A stretch of 47,179 nt of DNA, taken from JBOIBN01 sp050739575. Its GTDB lineage: Bacteria; Pseudomonadota; Gammaproteobacteria; JAKDMP01. A model generated the notes under the pieces. The model worked only from the letters and a program-made list of their open reading frames with translations. It was not told the origin of the DNA and did no database searches. The stretch covers positions 1 through 47,179 of the forward strand of contig JBOIBN010000010.1 of assembly GCA_050739575.1 (NCBI GenBank). Direction: 5' to 3'. Below, one piece after another: positions 16,615-24,477 of this stretch; position 1 is the first letter of the stretch; every line of letters starts with the position of its first letter. A program made the translations under genes and the position numbers.

Positions 16615-17880
16615 CTAAACCGCGCGCTCCAAATCTTTGATCATGGCCGCGAGGAAGCGGCAGGCTTCGCCTCCGGTCGCGCAGCGGTGATCGAAGCTGA
16701 GCGAGAGCGGAATGCGCCGATGCACCTCGATGCCCCCGAGCACGGCGACGACGTCGTGACGGATGCCGCCGGTGCCGATGATCGCCACCTGCGGAGGCAC
16801 GATGACGGGACTGGCGTAGCGCCCGGCCATCATCCCGAAGTTGGACAACGTGATGGTCGGGTTCTGCATGTCCTGCGGACTGACGCTGCGCTCGCGGGTC
16901 GCTCGCTTGATGCGGTCGAGTTCATGCCGCAGCACCTCGCCGCCCAGCGATTCGACCCCTCGGATGACCGGGACGATGAGTCCATCGGGGGTGTCCACGG
17001 CGAGGGCGAGATCCACTTGCTTCAACACGGTTCGGGTCATGCCTTCGCCGTCGAACCAGGCATTGAGAATGGGTTCGGCACGGCAGCCCGCGACCAGCGC
17101 CCGGATCAGGCGCACGGTGATGTCCTGGCCCGGTTGCCAGCCGTGGATGTCGGCATCGTCGAAGAGGCTGGTCGGCATCACTGCATCGCGCGATACGCTC
17201 ATGGTCTGTGCCATGGTGCGGCGCGGGCCGCGCAAGGGTTCGGCCTTTCCGTAGGCGGCCGGTTTGCGCGGTGCGGCGGCTGATTGTGGAGCCGGCACCG
17301 CGGCCGCAGGCTTGTCGGTCGCGTGGCGCTCGACGTCGCCGGGCGTGATCTGGCCGCGATGACCCGTGGCCTCGACCTCGGCAAGTTCCACGCCGAGGGC
17401 TTTGGCGCGGGCCCGTGCCGCCGGCGCCGCCTTGGGACGTCCTTCCGTGCGGCGGTCGCGCTTGCGGATGATGACGCGTTCTTCGAGATCGTCTTCGGAG
17501 GTGGGCATGGCACCGACGACGGTGCCGCTGTCCTCGCGCACTTCTTCGAACGCTTTGCCTTTATCGCCGACGGTCTTGGCCGTGGATTTTTCGGGTTTCG
17601 CGTTGGCCTCGTCCTGGTCTTTCGCCGCAGATCCGTCTTCGCCTTCCAGCTCGAAGTCCACCAGCGGTTTGTGCACCTCAACGACGTCGCCTTCCGCGGC
17701 GTGGAGTTTTGCAACGCGTCCCGTGTAAGGGGACGGCACGTCCACCACGGCCTTGGCGGTCTCTACCGAAACCAGGTTGTCGCCGGTTTCGATCTTGTCG
17801 CCCTGCTTGACGTGCCAGGTGACGATCTCGGCATCGGCGAGTCCCTCGCCCAGATCCGGCAATTCGAAAGTCTTCATCAT
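16615..17880 (-). CDS. 2-oxoacid dehydrogenase complex E2, dihydrolipoyl acyltransferase
   Basis: A 421-residue E2 core that transfers acyl groups from a lipoyl arm to CoA in a pyruvate or branched-chain 2-oxoacid dehydrogenase complex. Domain order: one lipoyl domain (residues 1-77, lipoyl lysine K43 in VETAKAVVDV); a charged linker; a peripheral subunit-binding domain (about 140-180, ARARAKALGVELAEVEATG); then the catalytic domain from about 195. The catalytic HRxxDG motif reads HRCATGG here, with Thr in place of Asp. Its start overlaps the E1beta stop (ATGA or ATGATGA). The substrate is ambiguous: this three-gene order fits both pyruvate and branched-chain complexes. Confidence 0.92.
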   Translation of the reverse strand: MMKTFELPDLGEGLADAEIVTWHVKQGDKIETGDNLVSVETAKAVVDVPSPYTGRVAKLHAAEGDVVEVHKPLVDFELEGEDGSAAKDQDEANAKPEKSTAKTVGDKGKAFEEVREDSGTVVGAMPTSEDDLEERVIIRKRDRRTEGRPKAAPAARARAKALGVELAEVEATGHRGQITPGDVERHATDKPAAAVPAPQSAAAPRKPAAYGKAEPLRGPRRTMAQTMSVSRDAVMPTSLFDDADIHGWQPGQDITVRLIRALVAGCRAEPILNAWFDGEGMTRTVLKQVDLALAVDTPDGLIVPVIRGVESLGGEVLRHELDRIKRATRERSVSPQDMQNPTITLSNFGMMAGRYASPVIVPPQVAIIGTGGIRHDVVAVLGGIEVHRRIPLSLSFDHRCATGGEACRFLAAMIKDLERAV

Positions 17881-18857
17881 TCGGCCTCCAGCGTGCGGCG
17901 CACGGCGGCAAGGATGCGGGAAACGGAGGGCAGGTAGTTATTTTCAAGCTGGAACAGCGGCATCACCGTATCGTAACCGGTGACCCGTTCGATCGGCGCG
18001 CGAAGCGAATAGAGAGCCTTTTCGGCCACCTCGGCCGCGATCTCCGCGGCCACGCCGCAGGTGCGCGGCTCTTCGGCGACGACGACGAGCCGGCCTGTCC
18101 GTTCGACCGACTCGATGATGGTTTCCGAGTCGTAGGGCTTGATGGTCGCGAGATCGATCACGTCGGCCTCGACGCCGTCCTCGGCGAGCGCGGCCGCAGC
18201 CTTGAGCGTCTCGTTCATCATCGCGCCCCAGGAGACGAGCGTAACGTCGCCGCCTTCGCGCAGCACGAAGCAGGTGTCGAGCGGGAGCGCCTCGCCATCG
18301 TCGGGCACGTCCTGCTTGGTGATGCGATAGATGCGCTTTGGCTCGAGGAAGACCACCGGGTCGGGATCGCGGATCGAAGCGAGCAGAAGACCGTACGCAC
18401 GTTTAGGCGAAGAAGGAATGACGACGCGCAGTCCCGGCACATGCGCGTAGAGCGCTTCCATGCTTTCGGAATGATGCTCGGGTGCGTGGATGCCGCCGCC
18501 GTAGGGCGCACGCAGAACCATCGGGCAGGAGAGCCGCCCGCGCGTGCGGTTACGCATCCGCGAGGCATGGCTTACGAGCTGGTCCACGGCGGGATACATG
18601 AAACCGCTGAACTGGATTTCACCGACCGGCTTCATGCCTTGGGCGGAGGCGCCGACGCATAGTCCCGCGATCAGCGCCTCGGCGAGCGGCGTATCGAAAA
18701 CACGCTCGGCGCCGAAGCGCTTCTGCAATCCTTCGGTCGCGCGGAACACGCCGCCGTTGGCACCGACGTCCTCGCCGAACACGAGCACCGAATCGTCGTG
18801 CTCCAGCTCCCAGGCGAGCGCCTGGGTGACCGCTTCGAGCAAAGTGATCTTAGCCAT
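17877..18857 (-). CDS. 2-oxoacid dehydrogenase E1 component, beta subunit
   Basis: A 326-residue E1beta subunit, which with E1alpha forms the thiamine-diphosphate enzyme that decarboxylates the 2-oxoacid. Landmarks are VLVFGEDVGANGGVFRATEG, with the conserved glutamate that contacts the cofactor, followed by FDTPLAEALIAGLCVGASAQ G and PYGGGIHAPEHHSESMEALY. The C-terminal transketolase-like domain has YDSETIIESVERTGRLVVVA EE. I chose ATG at 18857 (MAKITLLEAV); the frame is open further but the extension is shadow sequence of E1alpha. It overlaps the E1alpha end by 8 bases and the E2 start, so the three subunits are translationally coupled. Confidence 0.93.
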   Translation of the reverse strand: MAKITLLEAVTQALAWELEHDDSVLVFGEDVGANGGVFRATEGLQKRFGAERVFDTPLAEALIAGLCVGASAQGMKPVGEIQFSGFMYPAVDQLVSHASRMRNRTRGRLSCPMVLRAPYGGGIHAPEHHSESMEALYAHVPGLRVVIPSSPKRAYGLLLASIRDPDPVVFLEPKRIYRITKQDVPDDGEALPLDTCFVLREGGDVTLVSWGAMMNETLKAAAALAEDGVEADVIDLATIKPYDSETIIESVERTGRLVVVAEEPRTCGVAAEIAAEVAEKALYSLRAPIERVTGYDTVMPLFQLENNYLPSVSRILAAVRRTLEAE

Positions 18858-19935
18858 GTGCAGCTTCCTCCCCGCCGGCGATGGCCGCATTGCGCTGTTC
18901 GCGCAACGCCTCGGGCAGTTCCGCGTACATGTAGTCGAACATGGCGGTGACTGGCTGACGAGGCGTGTCCTGATAAATCTTGACGGCGGCTTCGACCTCT
19001 TTCTTGCACTCGGCGATGAGCGCCGCTTCCTTCTTGTCGTCCCATATCCCAAGTCCTTCCATGTACCTGCGCAGTCGTCCGAGCGGTTCCTTCGCCTGCG
19101 CGCTCTGCACTTCCTCGTCGCTACGGTAGCGGCGCGCGTCGTCGGCCGTGGTGTGATCGGACAGGCGATAGGTCAGCGCCTCGACGACGGTCGGGCCGTT
19201 GCCGGCGCGGGCGCGCTCGATCGCGTCCCCGACCACCTTGCGTACGCCGAGTATGTCGTTGCCGTCCACCTGGACGCCGGGAATGCCGGCGGCAATGCCT
19301 TTCTGCGCAAGCGTTTCGGCGCCGGTCTGCTGGGCGAGCGGTACCGAGATCGCCCACCGGTTGTTCACAGTCACGAAGACCATCGGCAGTTTCCACACGC
19401 CGGCGACGTTCAGCGCCTCGTAGTAGGCGCCTTCGGAGGTGCCGCCGTCCCCGACAAAGGGAACTACGACGCGCTTGTCGCCGCGCGACTTGAAGGCAAG
19501 CGCGGCGCCGGCGGAGTAGAGATTCTGCGTCGCGATTGGGACGCACCAGGCAAAGTCGTGTACGGGGCCGGAAAACACGTTCCCGAGTTCGCTGCCGCCC
19601 CAGTAAAGCAGTACATCTTCGAGTTTTACGCCGCGCCAGAATTGCGCGCCGTATTCGCGGTAGGAGGGGGCAAGCACGTCCTCGGGCTTCATAGCGGCGC
19701 CGACTCCGACATGGGCCGCCTCGTGGCCGAGGCAAGAGGCGTAGGTGCCGAGTTTCCCGGTCCGTTGCAGGGCGATGGCGCGGGTATCGAAGGTACGAGT
19801 CAGGTTCATTACCCGATACATATGAACCAATTCTTCTGGGTCGCGTGCAAAGGCCGGCAGGCTTTTGCTTGTCGGCTTGCCGTCGGGGTCGAGCAACTGC
19901 TCGAAATTGATCTCGAAGCGGGCGACAACGGTCAT
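18850..19935 (-). CDS. 2-oxoacid dehydrogenase E1 component, alpha subunit
   Basis: A 361-residue E1alpha subunit binding thiamine diphosphate. The cofactor motif runs from VGDGGTSEGAYYEALNVAG to TVNN (GDG...NN, about residues 185-215). The loop YRLSDHTTADDARRYR carries the Ser/Thr and basic residues seen in the phosphorylation-loop region of pyruvate and branched-chain E1. The ATG at 19935 is preceded by aggag eleven bases upstream. First gene of an E1alpha-E1beta-E2 operon; no E3 gene is present, so lipoamide dehydrogenase must be elsewhere. Its neighbour, divergently transcribed, is tryptophan 2,3-dioxygenase, an amino-acid catabolic gene. Confidence 0.93.
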   Translation of the reverse strand: MTVVARFEINFEQLLDPDGKPTSKSLPAFARDPEELVHMYRVMNLTRTFDTRAIALQRTGKLGTYASCLGHEAAHVGVGAAMKPEDVLAPSYREYGAQFWRGVKLEDVLLYWGGSELGNVFSGPVHDFAWCVPIATQNLYSAGAALAFKSRGDKRVVVPFVGDGGTSEGAYYEALNVAGVWKLPMVFVTVNNRWAISVPLAQQTGAETLAQKGIAAGIPGVQVDGNDILGVRKVVGDAIERARAGNGPTVVEALTYRLSDHTTADDARRYRSDEEVQSAQAKEPLGRLRRYMEGLGIWDDKKEAALIAECKKEVEAAVKIYQDTPRQPVTAMFDYMYAELPEALREQRNAAIAGGEEAAHG

Positions 19936-19993
19936 GATGCGGCGTCTCCTGGTCAAAATGCAGATGCCGGCTTGCATGCGGCCAGCCAAGCGA

Positions 19994-19999
19994 ATTATA
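19994..19999 (-). promoter_or_regulatory. Candidate -10 box for the E1alpha-E1beta-E2 operon
   Basis: A perfect TATAAT on the minus strand lies in the 150-bp gap between divergent genes. The region 17-18 bases upstream has only a weak -35 match, so the promoter may need an activator. The start would leave a leader of about 50 bases. Confidence 0.45.
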
Positions 20000-20085
20000 A
20001 GGGAAGCCTCGATTCGGTCCGCACGCGCAGATGGTATGCCCATGGCGGGGCTGTAATATTGTCCTTGGGAATCCGGAGATGGCCT

Positions 20086-20928
20086 ATGAATCGTCGCGAA
20101 CTGGACAGCGGACTGAAGCTCGATCTTGCCGGCAAGCTGACCTACGGGAGCTATCTCAAGCTGGATCGGCTGCTCGGCGTGCAGGAACTGCTCAGCGATC
20201 CTCCCCATCACGATGAGATGCTCTTCATCATCCAGCATCAGGTTGCCGAGCTGTGGATGAAGCTCGCGATCCATGAATTGCAGTGGGCTTGCGGCCAGGT
20301 CGCCGGCGATGCTTTGCGTCCGGCCTTCAAGGCGCTTGCGCGGGTCAAGCTGATCCAGGAACAGTTGATCGCCGAGTGGGCCGTGCTCGAAACGCTGACG
20401 CCCTATGAATACCAGCAATTCCGCCCCGTACTGCAGAGCGCATCGGGCTTCCAGTCCTACCAGAATCGTGCGATCGAATTTCTGCTCAACAACAAGGAGC
20501 CCAAAATACTTGCCTCCCAGCGGCACGACGCCGAGGTTTATTCATGGCTGGAGGGGATTCTCCGCGCGCCCTCGATCTACGACGAATTCCTGCGTTATCT
20601 CGCCCGCAAGGGGTATGCGGTTCCGCGCGAGCGCGTCGAACGTGATTTCTCCGAACCTTACGAGGCGCATCCGGGCGTGACCGCCGTATTCCGTGAAATC
20701 TACGCCGATGCCGACAATGCCTTCGACGAGTACGAAATGTGCGAAAAGCTGATGGATGTCGAGGTGAATCTTCAGCGCTGGCGCTTCCGGCATCTGAAGG
20801 CCGTGGAACGGATCATCGGCCACAAGGCGGGAACCGGCGGTTCGTCGGGAGTCGCCTATCTGCGCGGCGTACTTGACCTCGTCTGCTTCCCCGAACTCAT
20901 CCGGGTACGCACCGAACTCGGCACCTGA
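20086..20928 (+). CDS. kynA: Tryptophan 2,3-dioxygenase
   Basis: A 280-residue haem enzyme that opens the indole ring of tryptophan to N-formylkynurenine, the first step of the kynurenine pathway. Family signatures are LTYGSYLKLDRLLGVQ, HHDEMLFIIQHQVAELWMKL, FQSYQNRAIEFLL and the C-terminal RFRHLKAVERIIGHKAGTGG SSGVAYLR, which includes the haem-ligand histidine in RHxxxV. The length fits the family. ATG 20086 has ccggag eight bases upstream; the frame is open far upstream but that is shadow of the E1alpha gene. It is divergent from the E1 operon and convergent with trpS, and no other kynurenine genes are in view. Confidence 0.95.
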   Translation: MNRRELDSGLKLDLAGKLTYGSYLKLDRLLGVQELLSDPPHHDEMLFIIQHQVAELWMKLAIHELQWACGQVAGDALRPAFKALARVKLIQEQLIAEWAVLETLTPYEYQQFRPVLQSASGFQSYQNRAIEFLLNNKEPKILASQRHDAEVYSWLEGILRAPSIYDEFLRYLARKGYAVPRERVERDFSEPYEAHPGVTAVFREIYADADNAFDEYEMCEKLMDVEVNLQRWRFRHLKAVERIIGHKAGTGGSSGVAYLRGVLDLVCFPELIRVRTELGT

Positions 20929-20988
20929 ATCGCCACGACCGTTTTTTGGTGCAGGTATCCGGCTACAACAACCTTCCCGGTCCGCGTT

Positions 20989-22005
20989 TCAAGCCAGCGG
21001 TCGTAATCCCACGGCGGCGCGCAGTTCCCCAAGATAGGGTGCGGCCTCGGCCCGGGCCTTTGCGGCGCCTGCGCGCAATGCCTGTTCAATCACTTGCGGA
21101 TTGGCGATCAGTTCCGCGTAATGTGTGCGCGGCTCCGCGAGCAGTGCATCGAGGTATTCGAAGAGCCGTTCCTTGACCTCGCCCCAGCCGATGCCGCGGG
21201 CGTAATCCACTGCCAGTGCCGCCGTCTCTGCACGGTTCGCAAACGCCCGGTAGAGATCGAAGAGCGTCGAGCCTTCGGTATCTTTCGGTGCTTCGGGCGG
21301 TGTAGAGTCGGTCTTGATGCGGAAGATCAGCTTGCGCAGTTCCTCGCGCGTGCCGAACAGCGGGATCACGTTGCCGTAGCTTTTGCTCATCTTGCGTCCG
21401 TCGAGACCGGCGATCACGCCGGCTTCTTCGCGCACCAGCGCCTCGGGCAGGATCAGGCGTTCGCCGAAGTGATGATTAAAGCGTGCGGCAATGTCGCGGG
21501 TCATCTCCAGATGCTGCAGCTGGTCGCGCCCGACGGGTACGTGTGTCGCCCTGAACATGAGAATGTCCGCGGCCATGAGCACCGGATAATCGTAAAGCCC
21601 AAGCGTGATGCCGCGATCGGGATCGTCCGTGAGCCCGGCGGCTTCGTTTTCCGCGACCGCGGCCTTGTAAGCGTGGGCGCGGTTCATCAAACCCTTGGCG
21701 CTCAAACAGGACAGCATCCAGGTGAGTTCGAAGATTTCCGGAATATCGGATTGACGATAGAAGATTACGCGCTCGGGATCGAGTCCGCAGGCAAGCCAGG
21801 CCGCGGCGATGTCTAGCGTCGAGCGGGCGAGCGCCGCCGGATCCCAAGTGTTGATGAGCGCATGATAATCAGCGAGAAAATAATAACAACGGATGGCCGG
21901 ATCGCGGCTCGCTTCGATGGCCGGACGGATTGCGCCGGCCAGATTGCCGAGGTGCGGTATGCCGGTGGTCTTGATGCCGGTGAGCAGTGTCAGTTGTGCT
22001 TTCAT
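20989..22005 (-). CDS. trpS: Tryptophanyl-tRNA synthetase
   Basis: A 338-residue class I aminoacyl-tRNA synthetase charging tRNA-Trp. The class signature HIGH appears as PHLGN in TGIKTTGIPHLGNLAGAIRP, and KMSKS is intact (GLDGRKMSKSYGNVI). The TGIxTTGxPHLGN form is the variant seen in Pseudomonas and Xanthomonas. Its start overlaps the stop of the CNNM-type gene upstream by four bases (ATGA), so the two are cotranslated. The gene converges with kynA, 60 bases away; no clear terminator is visible there. Confidence 0.95.
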   Translation of the reverse strand: MKAQLTLLTGIKTTGIPHLGNLAGAIRPAIEASRDPAIRCYYFLADYHALINTWDPAALARSTLDIAAAWLACGLDPERVIFYRQSDIPEIFELTWMLSCLSAKGLMNRAHAYKAAVAENEAAGLTDDPDRGITLGLYDYPVLMAADILMFRATHVPVGRDQLQHLEMTRDIAARFNHHFGERLILPEALVREEAGVIAGLDGRKMSKSYGNVIPLFGTREELRKLIFRIKTDSTPPEAPKDTEGSTLFDLYRAFANRAETAALAVDYARGIGWGEVKERLFEYLDALLAEPRTHYAELIANPQVIEQALRAGAAKARAEAAPYLGELRAAVGLRPLA

Positions 22006-23291
22006 GTTTTGCTTTCCCGGGTTGTCTGTTGCATTTGCCTTGCGGATGGTTCGAAGCGCACCAGCACGATGCCACTTGCGCGGATGTCCACAATTTCCGC
22101 CCGGTGTCCGCCCAGAACCAGCCGTATTCCCTTGCGCGGGAGATTTTCGAGCTTCTCCAGCACGAGGCCGTTCAGCGTGCGCGGTCCGCTGACGGACAGG
22201 CGCCAGCCGAGTCGCCGGTTAAGCGTTCTCACGCCCACGTAGCCGGGCACGAGCAGACCTCCGTCGGGTTCGTGAACGATGTCGCCGCGGCCCTCGCCGC
22301 CGGACTCGCCGAGTCCGCCCGCCACTTCCTGCAGCACATCCTCGGGCGTCAGCAGGCCGAGAATCTCGCCGTATTCATCCACCACCAGCACGCAGCGCAT
22401 ATCCTCGCGCTGGAAGTTTACCAATTGGCGCGCGAGGCTGGTGCCCTCGGGTACGAATTGCGCTTCGCGCATCAGTGCGCGCAGACCATCGGCGTCGAGC
22501 TTGCCTGCGGTCAACGGAGGCAGCAGATCGCGCACATGCAGGATGCCGACGATGTCTTCGATGCGCTCGCGGTACAAGGGCAAATGGGCATGACGGCTCG
22601 CGCGCAACTTGGCGAGGATCGAATCCCAATCCTCGGTGAGGTCGATCCCCTCGATGCGGCTGCGCGGAACCATCACGTCCTCGACCTTCGCGTCCTCGAG
22701 TTCGAGCACGCCGAGCAGCATCTGCTGGCGGCGTGCGAGCAGGGTCGAGGATTCGAGTACCAGCGTGCGCAGTTCCTCGCGGCTGAGGTGGGCTTCTTCG
22801 GGCGCTTCCGGATGCAGTCCGAAAAGGCGCAGCAGTCCGTTGGAAATCGTGTTGAGCACCCAGACGACGGGATAAAAAACCTTGAGCAGCACGATAAAGA
22901 TGTAGCTGCTGCCGAAGGCAATGGGTTCGGGTTTGAGCGCGGCGAGGGTCTTCGGCGCAACCTCCGCGAAGATCAGGATCACGAAAGTGAGCACGCCGGT
23001 CGCGATTGCGATGGCGTTGTCGCCCCACAGTTTGATCGCAAGCAGCGAGGCGACGGAGGCGGCGTAGAGGTTGAGCGTATTGTTGCCGAGCAGGATGACG
23101 CCCAGCGTCCGGTCGGGACGTTCGAGCAGGCGTGCGGCGATGCGCGCCCCGCGATGCCCGGCGCGTGCGAGATGCTTGAGCCGGTAACGGTTCAGGCGCA
23201 TCAGCGCCGTTTCGCAAGCCGAAAAAAACGCGGAACCGAGGATCAGCAGAACCAAAACGACGATGTAAGCCCAGACAGGAAAGGTATCCAC
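22002..23291 (-). CDS. CNNM/CorC-type (HlyC/CorC family) membrane protein
   Basis: A 429-residue inner-membrane protein. An N-terminal DUF21/CNNM domain (about residues 1-180) has the pattern GSAFFSACETALMRLNRYRL and GNNTLNLYAASVASLLAIK. Two CBS domains follow: DVMVPRSRIEGIDL, then ILHVRDLL, and VLVVDEYGEILGLLTPEDVL. A C-terminal CorC/HlyC domain (TLNRRLGWRLSVSGPRTLNG LV) ends the protein. Members are linked to Mg2+ or Co2+ efflux and resistance, so a metal-transport role is likely but unproven. It is upstream of and translationally coupled to trpS, an unusual partner with no obvious functional link. Confidence 0.9.
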   Translation of the reverse strand: MDTFPVWAYIVVLVLLILGSAFFSACETALMRLNRYRLKHLARAGHRGARIAARLLERPDRTLGVILLGNNTLNLYAASVASLLAIKLWGDNAIAIATGVLTFVILIFAEVAPKTLAALKPEPIAFGSSYIFIVLLKVFYPVVWVLNTISNGLLRLFGLHPEAPEEAHLSREELRTLVLESSTLLARRQQMLLGVLELEDAKVEDVMVPRSRIEGIDLTEDWDSILAKLRASRHAHLPLYRERIEDIVGILHVRDLLPPLTAGKLDADGLRALMREAQFVPEGTSLARQLVNFQREDMRCVLVVDEYGEILGLLTPEDVLQEVAGGLGESGGEGRGDIVHEPDGGLLVPGYVGVRTLNRRLGWRLSVSGPRTLNGLVLEKLENLPRKGIRLVLGGHRAEIVDIRASGIVLVRFEPSARQMQQTTRESKT

Positions 23292-23353
23292 GTGGCGGGA
23301 TGCCTGCGTTCAAGCGCTATCGTGCAGCGACGGCAACAGTATATAGGGCTGTT

Positions 23354-24463
23354 TCAATGAGCCCCATGGAGCGCGTCCGAGCTATGCCGGGCGAGCGCCC
23401 AGTGCACATGCTCGCGCACCAGCGCGGAGGGATGCGAGACGCGCGCCGCAAGTGCGGAGAGTGTGGCCCGGGAAGTCGGCGCGTTGCCGAGCGCAACTGC
23501 GACGTTGCGCAGAAAACCCGTGTAGCCGACACGGCGCAGCGGATTGCCTTCGGTCTCGCGCAGGAACTGCGTTTCGTCCCAGCGCATGAGTTCGACGAGA
23601 CGCGGGGCAAGCAGTGCGGCGCGGGGTGCAAGCGCTGCTTCGCGGCTCAATTGCGCATGACGATTCCACGGACATACGAGCTGGCAGTCGTCGCAGCCGA
23701 ATACGCGGTTTCCGATCAGCGGGCGCAGCGGTTCGGGTATCGGTCCGCGGTGCTCGATGGTGAGATACGCGATGCAGCGCCGCGCATCGAGCCGATAAGG
23801 TGCGGTGATGGCTTTCGTCGGGCACACGTCCATGCAGCGCGTGCAACTCCCACAATGTGCGCCGACGGGTTCGTCCACCGGCAGCGGCAGATCGGTATAA
23901 ATTTCGCCGAGAAAAAAATACGAGCCCGCGTGACGATCGAGCACGAGCGAGTGCTTGCCCACCCAGCCCAGCCCGGCCTTCGCGGCGAGCGGCTTTTCCA
24001 GCACCGGCGCGCTGTCGCAGAACACGCGGTAGCCGAACGAACCTACCGTTTGTTCCATGCGTTCCGCGAGACGTTGCAGCCGCTTGCGCAAGAGCTTGTG
24101 ATAATCGCGTCCAAGCGCATAGCGGGCGATGTAGCCGTGCTCGGGGTCGGCGAGTGTCGACAATGCCGCACCCTGCGTGGTGCCGAGATAATTCATCCGC
24201 ACCGAAATCACTCGCAGCGTGCCGGGTATCAATTCGTTCGGGCGGCTGCGGCGCAGGCCGTGCTCGGCCATCCATTCCATTTCGCCGTGGCGTCCATCCG
24301 CGAGCCATTTGCCGAGGCGTTTTTCCGCTTCGTCGAGCGCGATATCGGCGATGCCGAGCGCATCGAAACCAAGTTCGCGCGCCCACTTGCGAAGCTGCGT
24401 TGCAAGCCCCGTAAAACGCGAAGAATCCCGCATTTTTGCGGACGGTTCCGCGAACATGCTCAT
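23354..24463 (-). CDS. queG: Epoxyqueuosine reductase
   Basis: A 369-residue cobalamin-dependent enzyme that reduces epoxyqueuosine to queuosine in tRNA. The ferredoxin-like part has CGSCTRCMDVCPTKAI and CDDCQLVCPWNRHA, ligands for two [4Fe-4S] clusters. The N-terminal domain shows ELIPGTLRVISVRMNYLGTT and YHKLLRKRLQRLAERM, and the C-terminal helical region ends in a HEAT-like segment. Length fits the family. It diverges from nnr, the two start codons being only 14 bases apart, which forces the queG promoter into the nnr coding region or the reverse. Confidence 0.95.
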   Translation of the reverse strand: MSMFAEPSAKMRDSSRFTGLATQLRKWARELGFDALGIADIALDEAEKRLGKWLADGRHGEMEWMAEHGLRRSRPNELIPGTLRVISVRMNYLGTTQGAALSTLADPEHGYIARYALGRDYHKLLRKRLQRLAERMEQTVGSFGYRVFCDSAPVLEKPLAAKAGLGWVGKHSLVLDRHAGSYFFLGEIYTDLPLPVDEPVGAHCGSCTRCMDVCPTKAITAPYRLDARRCIAYLTIEHRGPIPEPLRPLIGNRVFGCDDCQLVCPWNRHAQLSREAALAPRAALLAPRLVELMRWDETQFLRETEGNPLRRVGYTGFLRNVAVALGNAPTSRATLSALAARVSHPSALVREHVHWALARHSSDALHGAH

Positions 24464-24465
24464 CT

Positions 24466-24471
24466 TATAAT
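24466..24471 (+). promoter_or_regulatory. Perfect -10 hexamer immediately before nnr
   Basis: TATAAT ends seven bases before the nnr ATG, so transcription would start at or next to the start codon and give a leaderless message. No good -35 sits 16-18 bases upstream. The hexamer also overlaps the divergent queG start region. Confidence 0.4.
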
Positions 24472-24477
24472 GATCGC

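Noticed and set aside
18544..20085. Upstream extension of the tryptophan dioxygenase frame
   Set aside because: The open frame continues far upstream antisense to E1alpha/E1beta, but dioxygenase homology starts only at about 20086, where a ribosome-binding site is present.
20929..20988. Terminator between kynA and trpS
   Set aside because: A T tract is present (cgttttttgg) but no stem precedes it in the right place for either gene.
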